Origin: Phenylobacterium sp. | Lineage (GTDB): Bacteria; Pseudomonadota; Alphaproteobacteria; Caulobacterales; Caulobacteraceae | Direction: 5' to 3' | Length of the DNA: 64,000 nt | Assembly (NCBI RefSeq): GCF_030651185.1 | Contig: NZ_JAUSCJ010000013.1 | Coordinates: 205,492 to 269,491, forward strand | Shown here: positions 25,338 to 33,275 of the stretch, piece after piece | Numbering within the stretch: the first letter of the stretch is position 1 | How the letters are laid out: each line of letters starts with the position of its first letter | Made by a program: the position numbers and the translations under genes | Notes under the pieces: model-generated | The model's input: the letters and a program-made list of their open reading frames with translations, nothing else | What the model was told of the DNA's origin: nothing | Database searches by the model: none

Positions 25338-26486
25338 ATGACCGCGCGCGCCGAGCTTGCCGACGAGGCCTGCTCCGACCTCATCAGCCGCGGCTATTCA
25401 CGACGCAGCCTCGGCAAGGTGCTCAGCCTGTTCGCCGCCGCGCCCGCGCTCGGCACGGCGCTGGCCGCGCCGGCCGCCGCCCAGGCCGCCACCGGCATGG
25501 TGCTGATCGGGGCCAACGAGTGCTGGACCGGGCCGCTGGCCCCCGGCGCGTCGGCCGCGGCCGACGCCATCGCTACCGGCAACCGCTACACCGGCTCCCA
25601 GCGCGACGCCTTCGCCAAGGCCGTGGCCTCGGTGGAGGGCGTGCCCGCCGGCCACGTCATGGCCTGGGCCGGCTCCAGCGACCCGATGGCCCGGATCATC
25701 GTCACCTACTGCTCGCCGACCCGAGGCCTGGTGGTGGCCGACCCCACCTTCGAACTGGCCGAGAGCGTCGCCCGCTACATAGGGGTGAAGGTGGCCAAGG
25801 TCCCGCTGAAGGCCGACTACGGCCACAACGTGAAGGCCATGCTGGCCGCCGATCCCAACGCCGGGGTCTACTACATCTGCACCCCGAACAATCCGAGCGC
25901 GACCCTGACCAGCCTGCCCGATGTGGAGTGGCTGATCGCCAACAAGCCGGCCGGCTCCATCGTCCTGCTGGACGAGGCCTATATCCACTTCTCCGAGGCC
26001 AGGCCGGGCGCCTACCTGGCCGCGCAGGGCAAGGAGGTGATCGTCCTGCGCACCTTCTCCAAGCTGTTCGGCATGGCCGGAATGCGCCTGGGCGCAACCA
26101 TCGCCCGGCCCGACCTGATGGCCAAGACCCTGCGCTATGACGGCATGATGGCCAGCTACGCCCTGCCAAACCCGTCCCTGGTCTGCGCCACGGCCAGCCT
26201 GACCGAGGCCAAGCTGATCAAGGCGAGGCGCGACGAGATGATCGCGGTGCGCACCAAGTCCCTGCTGCTGCTCGACAAGCGCGGCATCGAGCATGTGCCC
26301 TCGGACGCCAACTTCTTCATGGTCGACTGGAAGAAGCCGGCCAAGGAGGTCCAGGCCGCCTTCGCCAAGGAGAACGTCGCCATTGGCCGATCCTGGCCCA
26401 TTTGGCCAACCCGCAGCCGCGTCACCGTCGGCTCGGCGGCCGAGATGGCCGCCTTCGACGCCGCCGTGGTGAAGCTGAACCTCTAG
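25338..26486 (+). CDS. Tat-exported PLP-dependent aminotransferase (class I/II, HisC-like)
   Basis: A 382-aa fold-type I aminotransferase. PLP-site features: YYICTPNNPSATL, IVLLDEAYIHF (PLP Asp and Tyr), and RTFSKLFGMAGMRLG with the Schiff-base Lys. The N-terminus carries a twin-arginine signal: YSRRSLGKVLSLFAAAPALG followed by an AxA-type cleavage site. This predicts folding with PLP in the cytosol and export to the periplasm. Substrate unknown. The ATG at 25338 has GGGGGA 7 nt before it. It converges with a desaturase gene, overlapping by 4 nt. Confidence 0.87.
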   Translation: MTARAELADEACSDLISRGYSRRSLGKVLSLFAAAPALGTALAAPAAAQAATGMVLIGANECWTGPLAPGASAAADAIATGNRYTGSQRDAFAKAVASVEGVPAGHVMAWAGSSDPMARIIVTYCSPTRGLVVADPTFELAESVARYIGVKVAKVPLKADYGHNVKAMLAADPNAGVYYICTPNNPSATLTSLPDVEWLIANKPAGSIVLLDEAYIHFSEARPGAYLAAQGKEVIVLRTFSKLFGMAGMRLGATIARPDLMAKTLRYDGMMASYALPNPSLVCATASLTEAKLIKARRDEMIAVRTKSLLLLDKRGIEHVPSDANFFMVDWKKPAKEVQAAFAKENVAIGRSWPIWPTRSRVTVGSAAEMAAFDAAVVKLNL

Positions 26487-27541
26487 GCTGCGCGGGCCAG
26501 GCGGGTCTGTCGCGCCAGCTGGCGGAAGGAGATCAGGCGTTCGCTGGACTCGTCCCACAGCGACAGCGGCACCGCCCGGAGGCTCTGCGGCACGCTCAGC
26601 CGGCTGACCATCTTCAGCTCCGGGTGGTCCTTCAGCACGGTCGGCAGCCGGTAGAACGGGATGCGGCTGGAGATGTGATGCACGTGGTGCACGCCGATAT
26701 TGGCGGTCATCCAGCGGAGCGGCTGCGGCAGGTGGTAGTGCGAGGCGCCCTTGAGCGCCGCTTCGGTCATGTCCCAGTCGTCCCGGCGCGCCCAGTAGGC
26801 GCCCTCGAACTGATGCTGGACGTAGAATAGCCACACCCCGATGGTGGCGGCGATCAGCATGGTCGGCAGGTTCACCAGCAGCAGGGCCTGCCAGCCAGCC
26901 AGCAGGGCCACGATCACCAGGAAGGTCACGATGGCCAGGTTGGTGCCCATGGCGCTGAGCCAGGGCCGCCAGCCGCCCCTCATCAGGCCGCTTGGCAGGC
27001 GCTGCTCCAGCAGGAAGACATAGGCCGGGCCGATCCCGAACAGCACCAGCGGATGCCGATACAGCCGGTAGCCGATCCGCCGCCACAGCGGCAGGGCGCG
27101 GTACTCGTCCACGGTGAGGGTCAGGATGTCCCCCAGGCCCCGGCGGTCCAGGTCGCCGGAGGTGGCGTGGTGGATGGCGTGGGTCTGCCGCCAGCAGTCG
27201 TAGGGGGTCAGGGTCAACACCCCGATCACCCGGCCGATCCAGTCATTGGCGTGCCGGTTGCGGAAGAAGGCGCGGTGGCTGCAATCGTGCTGCACCATGA
27301 ACAGGCGCACCAGGAACAGGGCGGCCGGAACCGCAAGCAACAGGGCCAGCCACCAGAGCCCGAAGTGCGCCGCCGCCCACGCGGCGCCCCAGATCGCCGC
27401 CAGGGGGGCGGCGGTGATCACGATCTCCAGGATCGAACGGCCGGTGTTTGGCTGCTGGTACGCAGCCAGGCGCTGGCGCCAGGTGCGGGTGTCGGAACTC
27501 GGCAAGGTCGTGCGTCTCGCAAAGGCTGGGACACCCCGCAT
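26483..27541 (-). CDS. Fatty acid desaturase
   Basis: Membrane di-iron desaturase, 352 aa. Three histidine boxes are in order: QHDCSH, HAIHH and HHVHH, with a second-box-like QHQFEG. Hydrophobic helices surround them, as in acyl-lipid (delta-12-type or related) desaturases. The first about 25 residues are poorly conserved-looking and the true start may be downstream. Regiospecificity cannot be inferred. Confidence 0.9.
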   Translation of the reverse strand: MRGVPAFARRTTLPSSDTRTWRQRLAAYQQPNTGRSILEIVITAAPLAAIWGAAWAAAHFGLWWLALLLAVPAALFLVRLFMVQHDCSHRAFFRNRHANDWIGRVIGVLTLTPYDCWRQTHAIHHATSGDLDRRGLGDILTLTVDEYRALPLWRRIGYRLYRHPLVLFGIGPAYVFLLEQRLPSGLMRGGWRPWLSAMGTNLAIVTFLVIVALLAGWQALLLVNLPTMLIAATIGVWLFYVQHQFEGAYWARRDDWDMTEAALKGASHYHLPQPLRWMTANIGVHHVHHISSRIPFYRLPTVLKDHPELKMVSRLSVPQSLRAVPLSLWDESSERLISFRQLARQTRLARAA

Positions 27542-27567
27542 AGCACTGCGATTGAGTCGGTTTGACG

Positions 27568-28050
27568 TCAGCCTTGCGCGCCGTCCGCCGCGGCCCGCAG
27601 CTTGCCGGTGTCCAGCCTGGCCATCTGCATCATGGCCGCGATGACCCGGCTGACGCGCGCCGAATCCGGATCAGACATCAGGACGCCGAGCTCGACCGGG
27701 ACCACCTGCCAGGACAGGCCGAAGCGGTCCTTCAGCCAGCCGCACTGGCCAGGGGCGCCGCCATCGGCCAGCAGGGCGTCCCAATAGTGGTCCACCTCCG
27801 CCTGATCCTTGCAGTCGATGACGAAGGAGGTGGCCTCGCTGAACTTGAACATCGGGCCGCCGTTGAGGCCCGTGAAGCGCACGCCATCGAGTTCGAACTC
27901 GACGGTCATGACGCCCCCCGCCGGTCCGGGACCGCCTTCCCCATGGCGGTCGAACTTCCCGAGCTTGGAGTTGGGGAAGATCGAGACGTAGAAGCTCGCG
28001 GCCTCTTCGGCCTGATCGTCGAACCACAGACACGAACTGACGATGCTCAC
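27568..28050 (-). CDS. VOC family protein (PhnB/3-demethylubiquinone-like)
   Basis: A 160-aa glyoxalase/bleomycin-resistance fold protein of the PhnB-like group. SSCLWFDDQAEEAASFYVSIFPNSK is diagnostic, followed by FTGLNGGPMFKFSEATSFVI and DRFGLSWQVVP. Metal ligands are often lost in this subgroup. Function unknown; stand-alone gene. Confidence 0.9.
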   Translation of the reverse strand: MSIVSSCLWFDDQAEEAASFYVSIFPNSKLGKFDRHGEGGPGPAGGVMTVEFELDGVRFTGLNGGPMFKFSEATSFVIDCKDQAEVDHYWDALLADGGAPGQCGWLKDRFGLSWQVVPVELGVLMSDPDSARVSRVIAAMMQMARLDTGKLRAAADGAQG

Positions 28051-28127
28051 GGGGACGTCCTCCTTGGGTTGCTATCCCAAGGACGAACCGCCGCGGCCCG
28101 CTCCGACAGGCCCCGCCGACGATACCG

Positions 28128-29333
28128 TCAGGTGGACTGGGTGTTGTCGGGCAGGTTCAGGATGCGCTTGGAGATGATGTTGTTCTGGATCTCGACCGAG
28201 CCGCCATAGATCGACATCGCCTTGCCCGACAGCCAGCCGCGAACGGTCTCGATCTCTTCCTGATTGAACTCCGCGCCCTGCCAGCCCAGGCCCTGATGGC
28301 CCATGATCTCCAGAGTCAGTTCGGCGCGGCCCTGCGACACCACCGTGGCGGAGTTCTTCAGCACCGAGGCGCCGTTGGTGGCGCCCGAGGCCTCCTTCGA
28401 TTCCGCCATCACCCGGGCCAGGGTCAGGCCGTGGATGCGGGCGTCCATCAGGTGCCGGGTCAGGCGCGTGCGCAGGTCCAGGTCGGCGATGCGGCCGTCA
28501 GCGTCGACCTCCACATAGCGCTTGGCGATCTCGTTCAGCGGCACGGTGCGGCCCCCGCCGCCGGTCCCGGTCTGGCTGGCGCGCTCGTGCTGCAGCAGGC
28601 GCTTACCCACCGTCCAGCCGCCGTTCAGCTGCCCCAGCAGGCCGATCTTCTCGGCCCGCGCATCGGTGAAGAAAGTTTCGCAGAACGGCGAGGCGCCGGC
28701 GATCAGGGCGATCGGCCGCGGATCGATGGCCTTCTGGTGCATGTCGATCAGCATGAAGCTGATCCCCTCATGCTTCTTGGCCGAGAAGTCGGTGCGGACC
28801 AGGGCGCCGCACCAGTCGGAGTACTGGGCCCCGCTCGTCCACGTCTTCTGGCCGTTGATGACGTAGTGATCGCCGGCGTCCTCGCACTTCATCTGCAGGG
28901 AGGCCAGGTCAGAACCCGCGCCGGGCTCGGAATAGCCGACGCACCACTGGACGTCGCCGCGCACGATGGGCGGGATGTGCTGCTTTTTCTGCTCATCGGT
29001 GCCGTAGTCCATGATCGTCGGGCCGATCATGGTCACGCCCATCCCGAACATCAGCGGGTTGAAGGCGCCGATCTTGCCCATCTCCTGGGCCAGGACCTTG
29101 GCCTGCTGGGGCGACAGACCGCCGCCGCCATATTCCGCCGGCCAGGTGGGGGTGGCCCAACCCTTCAGGCCGATGGCCTTGCGCCAGGCCTTGAGCTCAG
29201 CGTTGGTGGTGGTCACCTCGGTGGCGGCCAGGAACCCCTTGCCCTTCAGCGAGGTCGGGAAGTTGGCCTCCAGCCAGGTCTTGGCTTCGCCACGGAATTC
29301 CTCGAGTTCGAGGTCGCCTCCGAAATCGGCCAT
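28128..29333 (-). CDS. Acyl-CoA dehydrogenase
   Basis: A 401-aa ACAD of the same subgroup as the one at 8988-10187. It has WCVGYSEPGAGSDLASLQM, NGQKTWTSGAQYSDW, and the C-terminal SIYGGSVEIQNNIISKRIL. Monocistronic, with no partner subunit next to it. Likely beta-oxidation of a non-standard acyl-CoA. Confidence 0.92.
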   Translation of the reverse strand: MADFGGDLELEEFRGEAKTWLEANFPTSLKGKGFLAATEVTTTNAELKAWRKAIGLKGWATPTWPAEYGGGGLSPQQAKVLAQEMGKIGAFNPLMFGMGVTMIGPTIMDYGTDEQKKQHIPPIVRGDVQWCVGYSEPGAGSDLASLQMKCEDAGDHYVINGQKTWTSGAQYSDWCGALVRTDFSAKKHEGISFMLIDMHQKAIDPRPIALIAGASPFCETFFTDARAEKIGLLGQLNGGWTVGKRLLQHERASQTGTGGGGRTVPLNEIAKRYVEVDADGRIADLDLRTRLTRHLMDARIHGLTLARVMAESKEASGATNGASVLKNSATVVSQGRAELTLEIMGHQGLGWQGAEFNQEEIETVRGWLSGKAMSIYGGSVEIQNNIISKRILNLPDNTQST

Positions 29334-29417
29334 ATCGTTTTCTCCCGCGGATCGTTCGTTGGCCCTAGTCTAAGCCTCTGAAACGGCGCGCCAAGTGTGA
29401 CGTGGCGGCAGGCACGC

Positions 29418-29457
29418 AAACGAAAACCGCCGACGCTGGGGGGACCAGCGCCGGCGG
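29418..29457 (-). terminator. Rho-independent terminator of UrcA gene
   Basis: On the minus strand CCGCCGGCGCTGG pairs with CCAGCGTCGGCGG (one mismatch) and is followed by TTTTCGTTT. It lies 27 nt after the stop codon at 29484. One of the clearest intrinsic terminators in the window. Confidence 0.85.
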
Positions 29458-29483
29458 CTTCCACGCCTTGCGGCGTAAGGGAG

Positions 29484-30002
29484 TTACATCGAGGCGACTT
29501 GGCTCGAACCCTCGACGCGGGCCAGCTGGCGCAGTTGCACCTTGGCCGAGCGCACGGCGCCGGTGACGCAGGCGCGGTAGTCGGGGGCGTAGTCGTTGGT
29601 CGCCTTGCAGACGGTGTCGGCGGCGGCGGCGATGTCGGCCTGGATCTGGACGTTCGAGCGGCCCGCCAGGGCGACCCGGACGGTGGCGACGGCGGCGCGG
29701 CCATCTTCGAGCTTGGCGGCGCGAACCGGGGTCGGCGCCGCGGCCTGGCGGTCGCGGTTGATGGCGTTGAAGTCGGAATTCGCCTTGCGGACCGAGGTGT
29801 TCCAGCAATCGCCGGCCGCCGCGCCGCAGACGGTCGTGGCGGCGTCGCGGATTTCAGCTCGCACCTGGGCCACGGTCTTGCCGGTCAGGGCGATGCGGAC
29901 GCTCTGCACGTTCAGCTGCGACGACGGGGCTTCCGCGGCAAAGGCGGGGACGGCGAAGGCGGCGACGGTGGCGGCGAGGGCGAAAGCGGCAAAGGTCTTC
30001 AT
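29484..30002 (-). CDS. UrcA family protein
   Basis: A 172-aa exported protein with signal peptide (cut after VPAFA). Two UrcA-like units occur: VRIALTGKTVAQVRAEIRDA with AATTVCG, and VRVALAGRSNVQIQADIAAA with DTVCKA, then DYRACVTGAVRSAK. Periplasmic, function unknown; common in Caulobacterales and Sphingomonadales. Its upstream region (30003-30200) is strongly AT-rich and must hold the promoter. Confidence 0.78.
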   Translation of the reverse strand: MKTFAAFALAATVAAFAVPAFAAEAPSSQLNVQSVRIALTGKTVAQVRAEIRDAATTVCGAAAGDCWNTSVRKANSDFNAINRDRQAAAPTPVRAAKLEDGRAAVATVRVALAGRSNVQIQADIAAAADTVCKATNDYAPDYRACVTGAVRSAKVQLRQLARVEGSSQVASM

Positions 30003-30262
30003 GGCGTGTTCCCGACTGCTGTTTGTGTTTTGTTTATTGATTGAACTTGTCGAGAACGCTTTTCCGCTATTCGCTTTAAACTGTGGTTTATCAACACAGT
30101 GAATAAGGATTTAATCAAATCTGTATTTTGAATTACTTTCTGTATACACAAACAGTCGCCGGGAGAGGCCGGCAAACGCGCCCACTTGCTGCGGGCCAAG
30201 GCCCGCAAACAGCGTGTTGATAAGGGGTCAGGCGGTCTTGCGGCGGGGGCGCCGCGCCGTGG

Positions 30263-30865
30263 TCAGTCTTCGCGGTGGTTGCCGACCGAGACGTTGAGAT
30301 CCGTCAGCAAGCCGTTTTCCAGCGAATAGACCAGACCGTGCACGCACAGATCCTGGCCGCGGGCCCAGGCATCCTGCACGAAGACATCGGTGGCCACATT
30401 CTTGACCTGGCGGATCACGTTCAACTCGCACAGCCGGTCCAGCCGCGCGGTGTCGGTGTCGAGGGCCTCCAGTTCGCACCGGTGCTCCTCATGGACCTCG
30501 CGGATCGGATGCAGCCAGTGATCCACCAGGCCGCGCCGCTCGCCGTCCACCGCCGCGGCCACACCGCCGCAGCCATAGTGACCCACCACCATGATGTGCT
30601 TCACCTTCAGCACATCGACGGCGAACTGCAGGACCGAGAGGTAGTTGGCGTCCTGCGGCGGGGCCAGGTTGGCGACGTTTCGGTGCACGAACAGCTCGCC
30701 GGGATCGAGATCGACGATCTCATTGGCCGGGACGCGGCTGTCGGAACAGCCGATCCACAGATAGTCCGGCGCTTGCTGGCCCTTCAGCCGCTTGAAGAAG
30801 CCGGGATCAGCCGCGACCTTGCGCGCGGCCCAAGCCTTGTTGTTCGCCTTCAGGTGATCGAGCAT
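30263..30865 (-). CDS. can: Beta-carbonic anhydrase
   Basis: Interconverts CO2 and bicarbonate. The 200-aa protein has the complete beta-class zinc site: Cys40 and Asp42 in WIGCSDSRVPA, His96 and Cys99 in GHYGCGG. The FVHRNVANL block is also present. Cytosolic. Gene order MAPEG-GFA-carbonic anhydrase on the minus strand with 42-51-nt gaps could be an operon. Confidence 0.96.
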   Translation of the reverse strand: MLDHLKANNKAWAARKVAADPGFFKRLKGQQAPDYLWIGCSDSRVPANEIVDLDPGELFVHRNVANLAPPQDANYLSVLQFAVDVLKVKHIMVVGHYGCGGVAAAVDGERRGLVDHWLHPIREVHEEHRCELEALDTDTARLDRLCELNVIRQVKNVATDVFVQDAWARGQDLCVHGLVYSLENGLLTDLNVSVGNHRED

Positions 30866-30907
30866 GGCCGCGCCATACCCCCGCCCGCCCGTCGCCGCAA
30901 CCCCGCC

Positions 30908-31303
30908 TCAAGCCTCTCTCGGCCCCGGCCAGACCTCCCGCGCGCCCTGCGCCGCCACCGACATGCCGACGCCTTCGCTGGCGCGCACCGGCAGACCGGA
31001 GGGATCAAAGCCATCCAGGCAGAAGACGTTGACCTCATACATGTCGGGCGCCGCGCGCTTGCGGTGGAAGACGTAGATCCCACAGGTCCGGCAGAAGTGA
31101 TGTCGCGCCCGGTGGGTGTTCCATTGATAGACGCCCAGCTGGTCTTCCCCCGACAACACCGTCAGGGCGTCCTGCCGCACCCGCACCATCCGCGCGTTCT
31201 TCTTCACGCACAGCGAACAGTCGCACGCGGTCACGTGATCGATCTCCGCCTCGATGGTGAAGGTCACCGCCCCGCAATGGCAGGAGCCGAGATGACGGGG
31301 CAT
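30908..31303 (-). CDS. GFA family protein (glutathione-dependent formaldehyde-activating-like)
   Basis: A 131-aa zinc-binding beta-fold protein. Cysteine pattern: GSCHCGAV, CDCSLCVKK, and HFCRTCGIYVFHRKR, matching GFA/CENP-V domains. Catalytic role in formaldehyde detoxification is unproven for the family. Confidence 0.93.
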   Translation of the reverse strand: MPRHLGSCHCGAVTFTIEAEIDHVTACDCSLCVKKNARMVRVRQDALTVLSGEDQLGVYQWNTHRARHHFCRTCGIYVFHRKRAAPDMYEVNVFCLDGFDPSGLPVRASEGVGMSVAAQGAREVWPGPREA

Positions 31304-31354
31304 GCGGGTCTCCGGTCGCGCCTCCCAGGACGGGAGGCGCTTTCAGGAAACCCT

Positions 31355-31750
31355 CTAGGCGAGGCCGACCAGGGCGGCAAACACCATGACCGTACCGGCC
31401 ATGCCGACGGCCCAGGCCAGCGGCCGCAGCATCGGGACGCCGAACATGTAGAGCACCGCGTGGGCGACCCGCGAACAGAAGAACAGTTGCGCGCCGAGGA
31501 CCGTGGTTCCGCTGGAAACCCCGGCCACCGCCGCCACCAGCACCAGGGGGGCGAACATGGCCAGGCCTTCGCGATGATTGTCCACCACCCGCTTCATCCG
31601 CGCATGGAAACCGCTCGGCGGCGGCAGGCCGTCGCGGGAGTTGGCGAGGGGAACCAGGCCCTGGGCGCGGATCCCGGCCAGCGCCTGGACAAAGACCAGC
31701 ACGAAAAGCAGGCCGACCGAATAGGCCAGCATCGTCAGTTCAACACTCAT
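31355..31750 (-). CDS. MAPEG family membrane protein
   Basis: A 131-aa four-helix membrane protein related to microsomal glutathione transferases. RMKRVVDNHREGLAMFAPLV is the conserved cytosolic Asn-His-Arg-Glu motif after helix 1, with FFCSRVAHAVLYMFGVPMLR further on. Enzymatic activity unknown. Confidence 0.9.
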   Translation of the reverse strand: MSVELTMLAYSVGLLFVLVFVQALAGIRAQGLVPLANSRDGLPPPSGFHARMKRVVDNHREGLAMFAPLVLVAAVAGVSSGTTVLGAQLFFCSRVAHAVLYMFGVPMLRPLAWAVGMAGTVMVFAALVGLA

Positions 31751-31937
31751 GATTTCCGCCCCGAATGCGCTTCCTGTTGAAGCTTCACCTTGCGAGCTTC
31801 CGCTGGCATGACGGGAGCGTCAACCTTTGCCGGCCGAGGCCACGCCTCGCGAGGTCGCGGCCTCCTCATCCCGTGCTAGGCTGAACCCGGATCCGAGCCA
31901 GGCATTATCCCCGGGGTCGGTGATGAGGGAGACGCCC

Positions 31938-33275
31938 ATGCGTTCGATGTTGTTGGCCACCACCGTGGCGGCGCTTGGCTTGGCCGGCTGCGGCCAGGGA
32001 CTCTCCGACCCCTTCGCGGGCTTTGGCCCCAAACCCGCCCTGCCGACCCCGACCAAGAGCGCCTTGCCGACGGTGAAGGTCGCCAAGTTCGTGGGCTGGC
32101 CCAAGGACGCCGCCCCCACGGCGCCGCCCGGCTTCGTCGTCACCCGCTTCGCCGACGGCCTGGATCACCCCCGCTGGCTGCTGGTCCTGCCCAATGGCGA
32201 CGTGCTCGCCGCGGAGTCCTCGACGGAGGCCGGCAAGCCGCAGAACGTCAAGGACTGGGTGGCGCAGTTCGTCCAGAAGCGCGCCGGGGCGCTGCAGAAG
32301 AGCCCCAACAAGATCATGCTGCTGCGCGATTCCGACGGCGACGGCGTGGCCGACACCAAGGCGATCTTCGCCCAGGGTCTGAAGCGGCCCTTCGGCATGG
32401 CCCTGGTGGGCGACACGCTCTACGTGGCCAACGACGACTCCATCGTTGCCTTCCCCTATTCCGAGGGCCAGACCCAGGTGCAGGGGACCGGGACCAAGGT
32501 GTTCGCCCTGCCGGGCGGGCCGATCAACCACCACTGGACCAAGAACATCATCGCCAGCCCCGACGGTCAGAAGCTGTACGCCACCGTCGGCTCCAACTCG
32601 AACGTGGGCGAAAACGGCCTCCCCGCCGAGGCGGGCCGCGCCCAGATCGTCGAGTTTACCCTGCCCGAGGGCCCCAGCCGTCCCTACGCCACCGGCCTGC
32701 GCAATCCCAACGGCATGGATTGGGAGCCCACCACCGGCAAGCTGTGGACCGCCGTCAACGAGCGTGACGAACTCGGGAACGATCTGGTCCCCGACTACAT
32801 GACCAGCGTCACGCCCGGCGGCTTCTACGGCTGGCCCTATAGCTATTACGGCCAGCACGTGGACACCCGCGTCAGCCCGCAGCAGCCGGACCTGGTGGCC
32901 AAGGCCCTGGTTCCGGACTACGCGCTCGGCCCTCACACGGCCTCCCTGGGCCTGGCCTTCTACCGGGCCGACGCCTTTCCGGCGGCCTACAAGGGCGGAG
33001 TCTTCATCGGCCAGCACGGTTCCTGGAACCGCAGGCCGTTGAACGGCTACCGCGTGGTCTTCATTCCCTTTGCGAACGGCAAGCCCTCAGGTCCGCCGCA
33101 GGTCTTCCTCACCGACTTCCTCAACGCCAAGGAAGAGGCCCAGGGCCGGCCTGCGGGCGTGGCGGTGGACAATACAGGCGCTCTGCTGGTGGCCGACGAC
33201 AGCGGCGACATCGTCTGGCGCGTGGCGAGCGCGAACCCGCCGCCCGCCCCCGTCCAGACGCCGCCCAAGCCCTAG
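31938..33275 (+). CDS. PQQ-dependent sugar dehydrogenase (sorbosone dehydrogenase-like) lipoprotein
   Basis: A 445-aa beta-propeller of the soluble glucose/L-sorbosone dehydrogenase family. It has GLDHPRWLLVLPNGDVLAAE, SDGDGVADTK, and LRNPNGMDWEPTTGKLWTAVNERDELG (typical PQQ/Ca site region). GQHGSWNRRPLNGYRVVFIP follows. An LAGC lipobox at about residue 18 predicts a membrane lipoprotein facing the periplasm. The ATG at 31938 has GGGAG 6-7 nt upstream and is preferred over earlier in-frame starts. Convergent with the TonB receptor gene. Confidence 0.9.
   Translation: MRSMLLATTVAALGLAGCGQGLSDPFAGFGPKPALPTPTKSALPTVKVAKFVGWPKDAAPTAPPGFVVTRFADGLDHPRWLLVLPNGDVLAAESSTEAGKPQNVKDWVAQFVQKRAGALQKSPNKIMLLRDSDGDGVADTKAIFAQGLKRPFGMALVGDTLYVANDDSIVAFPYSEGQTQVQGTGTKVFALPGGPINHHWTKNIIASPDGQKLYATVGSNSNVGENGLPAEAGRAQIVEFTLPEGPSRPYATGLRNPNGMDWEPTTGKLWTAVNERDELGNDLVPDYMTSVTPGGFYGWPYSYYGQHVDTRVSPQQPDLVAKALVPDYALGPHTASLGLAFYRADAFPAAYKGGVFIGQHGSWNRRPLNGYRVVFIPFANGKPSGPPQVFLTDFLNAKEEAQGRPAGVAVDNTGALLVADDSGDIVWRVASANPPPAPVQTPPKP

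Noticed and set aside
25398..27086. A 562-codon minus-strand frame
   Set aside because: It lies opposite the aminotransferase and part of the desaturase; composition is typical of an antisense shadow and no motif is present.
30003..30262. A gene in the AT-rich region before UrcA
   Set aside because: Only short frames without ribosome binding sites; it contains one 7-bp hairpin (30190-30207) and the UrcA promoter.
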